Shown here: positions 23,117-31,470 of the stretch, in pieces
Layout of the letters: each line of letters opens with the position of its first letter
Position numbering within the stretch: the first letter of the stretch is position 1
Assembly (NCBI GenBank): GCA_016179965.1
Contig: JACPCF010000018.1
Span: forward strand, 1-39,837
DNA from: Candidatus Rokuibacteriota bacterium
GTDB lineage: Bacteria > Methylomirabilota > Methylomirabilia > Rokubacteriales > CSP1-6
Reading direction: 5' to 3'
DNA: 39,837 bases
The notes under the pieces: generated by a model
Told to the model about the DNA's origin: nothing
Seen by the model: only the letters and a program-made list of their open reading frames with translations
The model's database searches: none
Position numbers and translations under genes: made by a program

Positions 23117-24118
23117 CTACGCGAGTTCGGTTCGGAGCTCGCGGACCGCTGTCAGCATGGTCTCGAGCTTTCTACGGCTCTCCTCCACGGTTCGGGTCTT
23201 CAGCCCGCAGTCCGGGTCCACCCACACGCGCTCCGGCGTGAGGACGCGGACGCCGCGCATGACCCGTGCCTTGATCTCGGTCGGCGTTTCGATCCGGTGA
23301 TTGTGGACATCCAGGACGCCGAGGGAGAGATCCTTCGTGAAGGGATCCTTCTCGAAGATCTTAAGCAGGTCGAGCGCGCTGTTCGAGATGGCCAGGTCGA
23401 GGTTGTCCACGGGGAGCTCCAGCATGTCCGGGTAGATCGTCTCGAAGGCGCCGTAGCAGGCGTGGGTGATGAAGTAGGCGGGCAGCCCGTCCACGGTGAG
23501 GTGCATAGCCTCGATGGCGAAGGATAGCTCCTCCTGTCGGACCGAGATGGCCGGCTCGTCGATCTGGATGATCCGAGCACCTGCCTCGATCAGGGCCTCG
23601 GCTTCCTTGCGGAGCTCCCCGGCCAGGGCCAGGCACGCCGACTTCCGGTCCCGGTAGTGGTCGTTGAACGACCAGTCCATGACCGTGTAGGGGCCGGTGA
23701 GCATTCCTTTCACGGGCTTCTTGGTGAGGCTCTGAGTCCACCGCCACCACTGGACGGTCATGGGGCCGGGCCACTTCACCTCCCCCACGATCGCCGGCTT
23801 GTGGTAGTAGCGGTTGCCGTACGACCGGACCAGGCCACCCGTCTGGAACCCCCCCATGAGCTCGGCAAAATAAGCCACCATGTCGCCCCGGTACTGCTCG
23901 CCGTCCACGAGGACGTCGAGCCCGATCTCCTCCTGGGTGCGGATCCAGAACTCCGTCGCTCGCTTCTCCAGCGTCTCCAGCTCGGCCCGCGTGATCTGGT
24001 TCCGCGTGTACTTCGTCCGGGCCTCGGCGAGCTCCGGGGTCTTCGGGAAGCTCCCCACCGTGCTGGTTGGGAGCAGCGGCAGCTCCACGCCGAGGCGCTT
24101 CAGCTTCTCGCGGCTCAT
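23117..24118 (-). CDS. MetE-like methyltransferase 1 (core methionine synthase fold)
   Basis: The 333-residue product matches the catalytic C-terminal half of cobalamin-independent methionine synthase: LPTSTVGSFPKTPEL, LDVLVDGEQYRGDM, KGMLTGPYTVMDWSF, IQIDEPAI, FITHACYGAF and WVDPDCGLKTRTVEE. The zinc ligands His219, Cys221 and Cys304 are visible. The residue aligned by eye with E. coli Glu665 is Ala243 (DNLDLAISNSALDLL). The MetE N-terminal half is absent, so any methyl donor may be a corrinoid protein or another folate-independent source, as reported for other short MetE proteins. The start is ATG 24118 after GAGGA; the track's extra 22 residues come from an intergenic repeat. It is paired with a second MetE-like gene upstream. 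Confidence 0.85.
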   Translation of the reverse strand: MSREKLKRLGVELPLLPTSTVGSFPKTPELAEARTKYTRNQITRAELETLEKRATEFWIRTQEEIGLDVLVDGEQYRGDMVAYFAELMGGFQTGGLVRSYGNRYYHKPAIVGEVKWPGPMTVQWWRWTQSLTKKPVKGMLTGPYTVMDWSFNDHYRDRKSACLALAGELRKEAEALIEAGARIIQIDEPAISVRQEELSFAIEAMHLTVDGLPAYFITHACYGAFETIYPDMLELPVDNLDLAISNSALDLLKIFEKDPFTKDLSLGVLDVHNHRIETPTEIKARVMRGVRVLTPERVWVDPDCGLKTRTVEESRRKLETMLTAVRELRTELA

Positions 24119-24125
24119 GCTAATC

Positions 24126-24201
24126 CTCGGAGGGGGGGCTCCGCCCCCCTTCCGATGCCTCCCCCCGTGGGTTGCGCGGGCCAAGCCCGCGCTCGAACAG
24201 G
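24126..24201 (-). repeat. Two-hairpin intergenic repeat, copy A
   Basis: On the minus strand this carries TGTTCGAGCGCGGGC, a first hairpin (GCGCGGGC with GCCCGCGC, 24174-24192), the spacer GGGGGGAGGCATCGGAA, and a second hairpin GGGGGGCGGAGCCCCCC. It ends beside the ribosome-binding site of MetE-like gene 1. It is closely similar to copy B and partly to copy C. Confidence 0.75.
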
Positions 24202-24236
24202 CGCGAGGTATGGCCGTTGCGTTGACATGGGGTGGC

Positions 24237-25223
24237 TCATGATCGTCCTCCGAGGTAAGCGTCCCTCAAGCGTTTCAGGGTCTCCAGCTTGAGACGGGCG
24301 CGCTCGCGCGGGAGGAACTCGAGCCCGCAGGACGGCATGAGATACGTCGGCCCCGTCTTGAGCGCGGGGAGGATCGCGTCGAGGACGGGGAACACGCTCT
24401 CCCGCGTTTCCAGCTTCGTGTTCCGGGCGTCGATCAGGCCGAGAGCCAGCGGCTTGGCCGAGCCGAGATCGGCGATCAGGGCCGGGAGCTTCGGGCTGTA
24501 GGTGAAGTCGAGGCCGAGCGCGTCCACGGGGAGGGCCTGGAGGTCCCGGTAGAGCGGCGCGACGTCTCCGAAGGGGGTGTGGAGGAGGAGCCGCGCCGCC
24601 CCGCGCTCACGCCCCACCACCGCCAGGGCCGCCTCGAGCACGTTCAGGTTCTCGGGGTGACGGACGATCGCCGGCTCATCGAGCTGGATCAGCTGCGCCC
24701 CGGCGCGGCTCAACTCCCCGACCTCGGCCGCGAGCACCTCGGCGTAGGCCAGCGCCAGCTCATGAACGGAGCGGTAGCCGGCTTCCACGATCGAGCCCCG
24801 AGCGAGCGTGTAGGGCCCGGTGAGCACGGGTTTGACGGGCCGTGACGAGACCGAGCGGGCGAACTCGTACTCCGGGAGAAGAATGGGCCCCCGGCGTCGG
24901 AGGCGACCCTTCACCACCGGCTGGCGAAAGTAGAAGTTGGTGTCGAAGAGGCGAAGGAGGCCGTTGATCTCCACTCCCTCCACCCCCCGCGCGAAATGCG
25001 AGTAGGGATCGTACCAGCGGATCAGCCCGTCGGTGACCACCTCGATGCCCGCCTCGATCTGCTCCCGGATCACCCCGGCGACCACCTCGTCCTCGACCTT
25101 CCTGAGCTCCTCAGCGCTGATGTCTCCCCGTTCGCGCTGGGCGTAGGCGCGCCGGTGTCGTTGGAGGTCGGGCACGTCGCCGATCCGGGGGTAACTCCCC
25201 GCGGTGCTCAGAATCAGCTGCAT
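24237..25223 (-). CDS. MetE-like methyltransferase 2
   Basis: The 328-residue product has the same fold signature as the next gene: LSTAGSYPRIGDVPDL, EVVTDGLIRWYDPYSHFA, VKPVLTGPYTLARGS, IQLDEPAIVRHPENL and MPSCGLEFLPRERARLK. Relative to MetE zinc ligands, His215 and Cys299 are present, Asp239 stands where Glu is usual, and the second ligand is lost (HTPFGD has Pro217 where Cys is expected). It therefore lacks a different ligand from its partner. It may be a methionine synthase-like subunit, a methyl-transfer partner or an enzyme with another substrate. It starts at ATG 25223 after GGAGAG, 10 bases past the DUF2203 stop. Confidence 0.82.
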   Translation of the reverse strand: MQLILSTAGSYPRIGDVPDLQRHRRAYAQRERGDISAEELRKVEDEVVAGVIREQIEAGIEVVTDGLIRWYDPYSHFARGVEGVEINGLLRLFDTNFYFRQPVVKGRLRRRGPILLPEYEFARSVSSRPVKPVLTGPYTLARGSIVEAGYRSVHELALAYAEVLAAEVGELSRAGAQLIQLDEPAIVRHPENLNVLEAALAVVGRERGAARLLLHTPFGDVAPLYRDLQALPVDALGLDFTYSPKLPALIADLGSAKPLALGLIDARNTKLETRESVFPVLDAILPALKTGPTYLMPSCGLEFLPRERARLKLETLKRLRDAYLGGRS

Positions 25224-25233
25224 TCGGCTCTCC

Positions 25234-25632
25234 TCAGAGCGGTTTACGGTTACTATACCCTTCGTCGAGGCCGTGCCAGAAGCCGATGCGGGTCTCGCCG
25301 AGCCGCCAGCAGAGGTTGACCTCCCGATCGTCCATCAGGTGGGGAAAGTCCACCAGTCCCAGCGCCAAGTCCTTGACCGCCCCGCCCAGGTTCATGATGG
25401 CCGCGATCGCGTCCTGGATGTCCGGCGTCAGTTCCTCCACCCGCTGCGTGCGGCCGCGCCAGGCGTCGCGGTCGAGGATCCCTCCCCCCGACACCATGAT
25501 CCGCCGCTGCTCCTCGCGCAGCTCCCCGCGGAGACGGAGGACCTCAGCGTGCCGATCCAGCAAGGGCCCCAGGATCTCCGTGAGCCGGGGGATCAGGGGG
25601 TTCACCTCGCCCGGGGTGAAATACTTGGTCAC
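25234..25632 (-). CDS. DUF2203 family protein
   Basis: The 132-residue protein begins TKYFTPGEVNPLIPRLTEIL, the N-terminal signature of DUF2203. A long amphipathic helical region follows (LLDRHAEVLRLRGELREEQRR), and it ends with GLVDFPHLMDDREVNLCWRLGETRIGFWHGLDEGY, also typical. It is probably soluble and helical. The function of the family is unknown. It overlaps lutC by four bases at its start and lies 10 bases before a MetE-like gene, so it links the Lut block to the MetE-like pair in one transcript. Confidence 0.87.
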   Translation of the reverse strand: MTKYFTPGEVNPLIPRLTEILGPLLDRHAEVLRLRGELREEQRRIMVSGGGILDRDAWRGRTQRVEELTPDIQDAIAAIMNLGGAVKDLALGLVDFPHLMDDREVNLCWRLGETRIGFWHGLDEGYSNRKPL

Positions 25633-26357
25633 CGCGCCTCCACGAAGATGGCGTGGACCTCCTTGGGCCCGTGGACGCCGCGGGTCAACGTCAGCTCGAT
25701 GTCGGCCGTGCGGCTCGGGCCCGTGATGAAGCTGACGACGCTCCCGCTCATGGACCGCGCCGCGTCCAGGTGAAGGGCTTCGAGCATGATCCCCACCTGC
25801 TCCAGCGTCTCCAGTAATCGGTCCTTACCGAAGATGGCGACGTGGGTGTCAGGCAGCAGCGAGGTTGAGTGGGGCCGCCCCGGGCCGGAAAGGAGGATCA
25901 ACGTGCCCGTCTCGGCCAGCGCGAAGTCCGCGCCCGTGACGCCGATGGGAGCCCGGGCGGCTGCCTCGCGGTACCGACCCCGCGCGTCGTCCCGGCCGTC
26001 GGCCGGCGCCGCGACGATGGAGAGCCCCTGGGACTCCAGGCTCCCGCGAAGATCCAGGCCCAGCTCGGCGGACGCCCAGGTGATCAGCTCGTGGGCGTCC
26101 TTTTCCCGGGCGAGGTCCCGGATCACGCCGGCCACCTCCTCGAGGCCGGCGGCGCGGTGGAAGAGGCCGTTGACCCGCTCGAACTCCTGCCTGAAGCGCT
26201 CGAGCGCCTCCGGCCAGCGCTCGGCCATCTGCCGCCTCACGGCCGCCCGAGCCTCCGCGGGCCGCGGGGGGCGCTCCGCGGCGGAGGCCGGGAACAGGCC
26301 CGGCGTCCGGCGAACCTCCCGCCGGATGCGTTCCAGGAACTCGGCGCGCGTCGCCAT
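25629..26357 (-). CDS. lutC: L-lactate utilisation protein LutC family
   Basis: The 242-residue product (LUD domain) has MATRAEFLERIRREVRR, a central IGVTGADFALAETGTLILLSGPGRPHSTSLLPDTHVAIFGKDRLLETL and an end SFITGPSRTADIELTLTRGVHGPKEVHAIFV. These are the conserved LutC blocks. LutC works with LutA and LutB in the membrane-linked oxidation of L-lactate to pyruvate. The start is ATG 26357, two bases after the lutB stop. The 398-aa track ORF extends through lutB in a different frame and is not used. Confidence 0.93.
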   Translation of the reverse strand: MATRAEFLERIRREVRRTPGLFPASAAERPPRPAEARAAVRRQMAERWPEALERFRQEFERVNGLFHRAAGLEEVAGVIRDLAREKDAHELITWASAELGLDLRGSLESQGLSIVAAPADGRDDARGRYREAAARAPIGVTGADFALAETGTLILLSGPGRPHSTSLLPDTHVAIFGKDRLLETLEQVGIMLEALHLDAARSMSGSVVSFITGPSRTADIELTLTRGVHGPKEVHAIFVEAR

Positions 26358-26359
26358 GG

Positions 26360-27766
26360 CTAGCGGAGGCCCTTCCAGCGCTGGGTGAAGGTTTGCGTGG
26401 CTACGGGAGGGAGGTCGCGCGTCCTCGTCCACTTGGCGAAGACGAGCGGGAGGCTCCGGAGCCGCCCGTTCCTGACAAACGGCCGCTGGGCCACTCGACC
26501 GAGGGCGACGGAGAGCCTGAAGAGCGCCGGCGAGGTCAGCAGGCGCCTGAAGGTCTTGAAGACCAGCCGCTCCGCCAGCGGAGCGATCCGCTCCCGGTCG
26601 AGGCGGTGGCGCAGCTCGATCAGCATCCGCGGGATGTCGATGCGGACCGGGCAGACCTCGTGGCAGGCTCCGCAGAGGGAGGAGGCGTGGGCCAGCTCCT
26701 TCACCGCCCGATCGCCTTTCAGCATGGCCGTCAGGAGGATGCCGATCGGCCCGGGATAGGTGTGGCCGTAGGCGTGGCCGCCGATCTGCCGGTAGACGGG
26801 GCAGACGTTCAGGCAGGCGCCGCACCTCAAGCAGTAGAGGGCTTCCCGGAGTTCTCCGGCGATCTGACGGGAGCGCCCGTTGTCCATGAGGATCAGGTGG
26901 AACTCCTCCGGGCCTTCCACCTCGCGGGCCTGGCGGGGGCCCCGCACGAGCGTCGTGTACACTGAAAGCTTCTGCCCCGTCGCGCTCCGCGCCAGGATGG
27001 CCAGGAAGACCATCAGATCCGTCATGGACGGGATGACCTTCTCGATCCCCATGACGGCCACGTGGATCCTCGGCAGCGAGGTCACCATGCGGCCGTTCCC
27101 CTCGTTGGTCACGAGCACGATCGTCCCGGTGTCCGCCACGGCGAAATTGGCGCCGGTGATCCCCATGTCGGCCTGGAGGAACTTCTGGCGCAGCTCCTTC
27201 CGGGCGACCGCCGTGAGCACCTCAGGATCGGCCGGGAGGCGCTGGCCCACCTCTCTGGAGAAGAGGTCCGCCACCTGCCCCTTGGTCTTGTGGATGGCCG
27301 GGGCGATGATGTGGGACGGCTTCTCATGGGCGAGCTGGATGATGTACTCGCCCAGGTCCGTCTCCACCGGGACCACGCCTGCCTGCTCCAGCGCGTCGTT
27401 CAGCTCGATCTCCTCGGTCGCCATGGACTTGGACTTGACCGCCATCTTCACGCGCCGGTCCCGGCAGAGCCTCAGGATGGTCTCCCGCGCTTCATCGCCG
27501 GTGGTCGCCCAGTGAACATGCCCGCCCAGCCGCTCGACGTTATCCGCCAGCCTCTCGAGGTAGTCGTCCAGGCGCTGGAGCGTCGCTTCCTTGATGGCGC
27601 GCGCCCGGTCGCGCAGTGCCTCGCCCTGGGGGAAGCCGGCGAAGGAGTCCTTCCGGAGGCCGATGAACTTGGTCGTGGCGATGGTCAGCGCTTCCTGCAG
27701 GAACGTGTCCCGGAGCGCCACGGCGGCGCGCTCGGCGAAGGGCTTGGTCGAGGCCTGGTTGCTCAC
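26360..27766 (-). CDS. lutB: L-lactate utilisation iron-sulfur protein LutB family
   Basis: The 468-residue product has an LUD-type N-terminal part with KMAVKSKSMATEEIELNDAL, THAT-like block GITGANFAVADTGTIVLVTNEGNGRM, and two 4Fe-4S motifs: CLRCGACLNVCPVY (Cys312, 315, 318, 322) and SSLCGACHEVCPV (Cys365, 368, 372). It ends in a helical tail. By family knowledge it accepts electrons from lactate oxidation alongside LutA and LutC. The start is GTG 27766, four bases after the lutA stop. Length is normal for LutB/LldF. Confidence 0.95.
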   Translation of the reverse strand: MSNQASTKPFAERAAVALRDTFLQEALTIATTKFIGLRKDSFAGFPQGEALRDRARAIKEATLQRLDDYLERLADNVERLGGHVHWATTGDEARETILRLCRDRRVKMAVKSKSMATEEIELNDALEQAGVVPVETDLGEYIIQLAHEKPSHIIAPAIHKTKGQVADLFSREVGQRLPADPEVLTAVARKELRQKFLQADMGITGANFAVADTGTIVLVTNEGNGRMVTSLPRIHVAVMGIEKVIPSMTDLMVFLAILARSATGQKLSVYTTLVRGPRQAREVEGPEEFHLILMDNGRSRQIAGELREALYCLRCGACLNVCPVYRQIGGHAYGHTYPGPIGILLTAMLKGDRAVKELAHASSLCGACHEVCPVRIDIPRMLIELRHRLDRERIAPLAERLVFKTFRRLLTSPALFRLSVALGRVAQRPFVRNGRLRSLPLVFAKWTRTRDLPPVATQTFTQRWKGLR

Positions 27767-27770
27767 GAGT

Positions 27771-28577
27771 CTAGGCCGCGCGAGTTCGACCGCCGGCTTT
27801 GCCGGCGGAAGCCTCGGGGGGAGGTGTCGGAAGGGGGGCGGAGCCCCCCTCCGAGTAGAGGAGCTGGGCGAGGTGGAGCGCCCTCACGGGCGACCCCTTG
27901 CGGGAGAGGCCCCCGCTCATCTGCATCAGGCACCCCGCGTCGCACGCCACCACGCACCCGGCGCCCGTCTTCTCGATGTTGGCGATCTTCTTCCCGAGGA
28001 TGGACGTGGAGACCTCCGGGAGCCGCACGGAGAACGAGCCGCCGAAGCCGCAGCACTCATCGGCGCCCGGCAGCTCCACCAGTTCGACGCCCTCCAGGTT
28101 GCTCAGAAGGGTCCGCGACGACTGAGACTCTCCCAGCCCCCGGAGGAGGTGGCAGGAATCGTGGTAGGTCACCCGGCCCCTGAAAGCAGTCTTCACGTGG
28201 GTGACGCCGAGCACCTTGACCAGAAACTGCGAGAGCTCGTGGGTCCGATCGGCCAGGGCCTCGGCGTCCTTGCCGAGCGCGGGGTCGTCACGGAGGAGGC
28301 CGGGGTACTCCTTCTTGATCATCCACGCGCACGACCCGGAGGGCACCACGACGTGTTCGGAAGCGGAGAAGATCGGGACCACGTGGCGGGCCACCCGCGC
28401 CGCCTCGTCCTGATAGCCGGAATTGAACAGCGGGAGCCCGCAGCACGTTTGGCTCGGGGGAAAGTCCACCGTCACGCCGAGCCCGCGGAGCAGCGTCACC
28501 ATGGCCACCCCGACCTCGGGATAGAAAAGGTCCACCAGGCAGGTGACCAAAAGGGAGGCGCGGATCGGATGGGTCAT
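27771..28577 (-). CDS. lutA: L-lactate utilisation protein LutA family, with repeat-encoded C-terminal tail
   Basis: The 268-residue product has two CCG (cysteine-rich) domains: LVTCLVDLFYPEVG with SQTCCGLPLFNSGY, and TYHDSCHLLRGLGESQ with DECCGFGGSFSVRLPEVS, followed by CDAGCLMQMSGGL. These bind Fe-S clusters as in LutA, GlcF and HdrB. The last ~26 residues (SEGGSAPLPTPPPEASAGKA…) are translated from an intergenic two-hairpin repeat on the other strand (copy B). They are probably a recent, non-functional extension after HLAQLLY. It acts with LutB and LutC in lactate oxidation. It could alternatively serve another hydroxyacid, given the neighbouring Glc genes. Confidence 0.93.
   Translation of the reverse strand: MTHPIRASLLVTCLVDLFYPEVGVAMVTLLRGLGVTVDFPPSQTCCGLPLFNSGYQDEAARVARHVVPIFSASEHVVVPSGSCAWMIKKEYPGLLRDDPALGKDAEALADRTHELSQFLVKVLGVTHVKTAFRGRVTYHDSCHLLRGLGESQSSRTLLSNLEGVELVELPGADECCGFGGSFSVRLPEVSTSILGKKIANIEKTGAGCVVACDAGCLMQMSGGLSRKGSPVRALHLAQLLYSEGGSAPLPTPPPEASAGKAGGRTRAA
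27780..27855 (+). repeat. Two-hairpin intergenic repeat, copy B (inside lutA 3' end)
   Basis: The plus strand holds GAGTTCGACCGCCGGC, hairpin 1 (CGCCGGC, TTT, GCCGGCG), GGGGGGAGGTGTCGGAA, then hairpin 2 GGGGGGCGGAGCCCCCC and TCCGAG. From GGGGGGAGG onward it is nearly identical to copy A. Hairpin 1 differs by paired changes that keep the stem. It lies antisense within the final codons of lutA. Confidence 0.75.
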
Positions 28578-28589
28578 CGTCCTCGGCGT

Positions 28590-28910
28590 CTAATGTTTTG
28601 GCGGCGGGGCCACCAGCACCAGGATCAGCAGCGGATCGGGGCCCACGTTCTCCAGCCCGTGCTCCACCCCGGCCGGCGCGACGAGCGCCTCCCCTTCCTT
28701 CAGAGTTTCCTCCCTTCCCGCGAGTGAGAACCGGCCCGCGCCCTTCAGCACGTAGTATACCTTGTCCTGCGCGTCGTGGATGTGTGGTTTCTGGGCCTGG
28801 CCCGGGGCGACGCAGTAGAGGTCGAGCTGGAAGCGCTCGGTTCCCGTCAGCGCGATCTTCGCCAGCTTGTCGGGCTGCAACTTCACCTGGTCGAAGACCT
28901 TGATCTTCAC
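28590..28910 (-). CDS. Small cupin-domain protein
   Basis: The 106-residue single cupin has the metal-binding pattern QKPHIHDAQDKVYYVLKGAGRFSLAG, then GEALVAPAGVEHGLENVG. The two His of PHIH, a distal acidic residue and the His of EHG are likely ligands. Start is GTG 28910, overlapping the glcF stop (GTGA); the track ATG at 29018 gives a Pro/Arg-rich extension that lies within glcF. Small cupins can be isomerases, dioxygenases or sensors. Here its place between glcF and lutA suggests a role in hydroxyacid metabolism or its sensing, which is an inference. Confidence 0.88.
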   Translation of the reverse strand: MKIKVFDQVKLQPDKLAKIALTGTERFQLDLYCVAPGQAQKPHIHDAQDKVYYVLKGAGRFSLAGREETLKEGEALVAPAGVEHGLENVGPDPLLILVLVAPPPKH

Positions 28911-30181
28911 CCGTCGCGCGCCCTCTCGGGGAGCGCCCGTCCCAGGAGCTCCACGGGGTGGAGCACCTCGACCGCGAGGCCCCGCTCGCGGCAGCCCCGG
29001 GCGATCTGGAGGAGACAACCGGGGTTTCCGGTGGCCAGGACGCCGGCGCCCGTGGCGGCGATGCGCTCCAGCTTGAGCGCGAGGAGCCGGTCGGCCATCT
29101 CCGGCTCGAGGAGGTTATACACGCCGGCGCTCCCGCAGCAGACGTCGCTGTCGGCCAGCTCGACGAGCTTCACCCCCGGGATCGCCGCGAGGAGCCGTCG
29201 CGGCTCCCGCCGCACCTTTTGGCCGTGAGCGAGGTGGCAGGGGTCGTGGTACGTCACGGTGAGGTCGAGGCGCTGGAGGGGGAGGTCGGCGTCCGCGAGC
29301 AATTCCGACACGTCCCTGACCTTTGAGGAGAAGACTTCCGCATCTCGGTTGTCCCCCAGCCAGTGGCCGTACTCGCGCATGGCCGAGCCGCATCCGGCCG
29401 CGTTGGTCACGACCCAATCGACGGCGCGTCCGAAATGGGTAAGGAGGCGTACGGCGAGAGTCCGCGCCTCGTCGATTTGGCCGGCGTGGAGGTGGAGGGC
29501 GCCACAGCACCCCTGGTCGCGCGGGATCAGCACGTCGTATCCGGCCCGCGTCAAAAGGCGAGCCGTCTCGGCGTTCACCCGGGGAAAGAGGAGGCGCTGG
29601 ACGCACCCGAGCAGGAGGCCCACGGTGCCCCGCTTGCGCCCCCGGGCCGGCACGATCTCAGGCAGGGGGGCGGCGGCGCCCGGCGGAGACGGGGGGAGCA
29701 GCGCCTCCATGGCTCTGAGGCGGGCGAACGGGGCGAGGAGTCGACCGGCGCTCACCAGCCGCTGGAGTCCGGAGCGCTGGTAGAGGCGCGCCGCCCCCAC
29801 GGCGAGGGCCAGGCGCCTCGGGTGGGGGAGGAGGCTCAGCAGCAGGGCCGACGTCAGCCGCTCGGAGAGCGGGCGCGCTCCTCGCCGCTCGATCTGGCCG
29901 CGCGTGGCCTCCAGGAGCCGGCCGAACGGCACGCCCGAGGGGCAGGCGGTCTCGCACGCCCGGCAGCCCAGGCAGAGGTCCAGGTGATGGATGAAGGTCG
30001 GAGTCAGAGCGAGGCGCCCTTCCGCGGCCGCGCGCATGAGGTAGACGCGGCCCCGTGGCGAGTCCATCTCCTCTCCCAGCAGCCGGTAGGTCGGGCACTG
30101 AGGCAGACAGATGCCGCAGTGGACGCAGGCGCGAAGCCCGTCCGTGTCGGGAGGGTCCATGAGGTCGAAGGCGCCGGGCAT
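28907..30181 (-). CDS. glcF: Glycolate oxidase iron-sulfur subunit GlcF
   Basis: The 424-residue product has two N-terminal 4Fe-4S motifs, CVHCGICLPQCPTY (Cys19, 22, 25, 29) and CLGCRACETACPSGV (Cys70, 73, 76, 80). Two CCG domains follow, DQGCCGALHLHAG and DSDVCCGSAGVYNLLEPEMA. This is the full GlcF layout and length. It passes electrons from the GlcD/GlcE flavin subunits towards the respiratory chain during oxidation of glycolate to glyoxylate. It begins one base after the glcE stop and overlaps the cupin gene by four bases, so the four genes form one unit. Confidence 0.95.
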   Translation of the reverse strand: MPGAFDLMDPPDTDGLRACVHCGICLPQCPTYRLLGEEMDSPRGRVYLMRAAAEGRLALTPTFIHHLDLCLGCRACETACPSGVPFGRLLEATRGQIERRGARPLSERLTSALLLSLLPHPRRLALAVGAARLYQRSGLQRLVSAGRLLAPFARLRAMEALLPPSPPGAAAPLPEIVPARGRKRGTVGLLLGCVQRLLFPRVNAETARLLTRAGYDVLIPRDQGCCGALHLHAGQIDEARTLAVRLLTHFGRAVDWVVTNAAGCGSAMREYGHWLGDNRDAEVFSSKVRDVSELLADADLPLQRLDLTVTYHDPCHLAHGQKVRREPRRLLAAIPGVKLVELADSDVCCGSAGVYNLLEPEMADRLLALKLERIAATGAGVLATGNPGCLLQIARGCRERGLAVEVLHPVELLGRALPERARDG

Positions 30182-30182
30182 G

Positions 30183-31469
30183 CTAGATCCGCTCCACGAA
30201 GCGTCCGGGGTTCAAGACCCCCAGCGGGTCGAACTCGGCCTTCAGCCGTTTCATGATCCGAAGCGCCCCCGGCTCCACGGGCCCCCAGACGTCCAGCCGC
30301 TCCTTGACCGGGAGCGGCGCGCGCTCCACCACGACGCTCCCGCCGATGGGGGCGACGCGCTCCCTCAGGGGCGCGATGACCTTGGCTTCCCACTCGGCCC
30401 CGCGGAGGGCTCCCTTCAAGGCGACGTGGAGCGCGCCGTTCCCGGCCTCGCCGACGATTTCAGCGGGGAGCCCGAGGCTGGCCCCGAGCCGCTGGATCTC
30501 CCCGCACAGGGCCGCGACGTCCGACGGCAGCGCGCTGATCTTCAGCAGGACGGGGGCATCCGCCGGGAGCGCCGGCGGCCTGGACCAGAAGTCCGGCGCG
30601 GCCGTTGCCGCCTCGACGCCCTCGCGTCGCGCGAGGGCCGCCAGGCTTTCCCCTTGAGCCCTCACCGCATCGGGAACGCTCCCGAAGGAGACGACCACCG
30701 CTGCCTTCCCCCCGCCGCTCAGGATCTCGAGGCGGTTCGGCTGGAGGCAGGAATCGAGAATCGCCGCCAGGAGGCCGGCCGCGCTCTCGGCGGCGGGGAA
30801 GCTGACGACCCATGTGGCCTCCCCCTCCGGGAGAGGATGGAGCCGGAGCGTCGCCTCCACGAGGACGGCGAGCGTTCCCAGGGAGCCGACCATGAGCTTC
30901 GGGACGTCGTAGCCGGTGACCGACTTGACAACTCGCGCTCCGCCCCACGTCACCGTCCCATCGGCCTGGACGAAGCGGACGCCCAGGAGGAGGTCCCGGG
31001 GAGTCCCGTAGCGGAACCTGAGCGGACCGCTCCCGTTCGTCGCCAGCACGCCTCCCAGAGTCCGGGACGGCCCTCCGAGCGGGTCGAGGGGGAGGAACTG
31101 GCCATGCGCGCCGAGCCGCGCCTGGACTTGTCCCAGCGAGATCCCGCACTGCACCGTCGCGGTCAGATCGGCGGGCTCGTAATCCACGACCGCCGCCAGG
31201 CCCGAGAGGTCCAGGACGCCGTCCAGGCGCTGGGGCGGATTGCCGAGCCCGAGGGCGCTGCCGCTCCCGCGCGGCGCGACGGCGAGGCGCTCTTCGGTCG
31301 CGAGCCTGAGCAGGGGGCTCACGTCCTCCACGCGCGCGGGACGCGCGATCCAGGCCGGAACGCGCCCGTCCACAGCGCAGGCGGCCAGCCGGGCCGGATC
31401 GGTTACCAGGCGATCCGCGCCGGCGATGGCGGCCAGGGCTTCGGTCAGCGCCCGCGCCGAGACCGCCAC
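30183..31469 (-). CDS. glcE: Glycolate oxidase FAD-binding subunit GlcE
   Basis: The 428-residue product has the FAD-binding type 4 pattern VAPRGSGSALGLGNPPQ, GGVLATNGSGPLRFRYGTPRDLLLG and VVKSVTGYDVPKLMVGSLGTLAVL. It ends LKAEFDPLGVLNPGRFVERI, the usual end of GlcE. It is shorter and less conserved than GlcD, as expected. I place the start at GTG 31469, one base after the glcD stop, because the track's 22 extra residues are out-of-frame glcD sequence. It acts with GlcD and GlcF. Confidence 0.92.
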   Translation of the reverse strand: MAVSARALTEALAAIAGADRLVTDPARLAACAVDGRVPAWIARPARVEDVSPLLRLATEERLAVAPRGSGSALGLGNPPQRLDGVLDLSGLAAVVDYEPADLTATVQCGISLGQVQARLGAHGQFLPLDPLGGPSRTLGGVLATNGSGPLRFRYGTPRDLLLGVRFVQADGTVTWGGARVVKSVTGYDVPKLMVGSLGTLAVLVEATLRLHPLPEGEATWVVSFPAAESAAGLLAAILDSCLQPNRLEILSGGGKAAVVVSFGSVPDAVRAQGESLAALARREGVEAATAAPDFWSRPPALPADAPVLLKISALPSDVAALCGEIQRLGASLGLPAEIVGEAGNGALHVALKGALRGAEWEAKVIAPLRERVAPIGGSVVVERAPLPVKERLDVWGPVEPGALRIMKRLKAEFDPLGVLNPGRFVERI

Positions 31470-31470
31470 G

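Noticed and set aside
24119-25233. A methionine-related riboswitch (SAM or cobalamin) near the MetE-like genes
   Set aside because: The gaps are 10 and 118 bases, and the longer one is filled by the two-hairpin repeat. No conserved riboswitch core was seen.
25629-26825. The 398-aa version of LutC
   Set aside because: The extra N-terminal part is lutB sequence in another frame; ATG 26357 starts the LutC family sequence.
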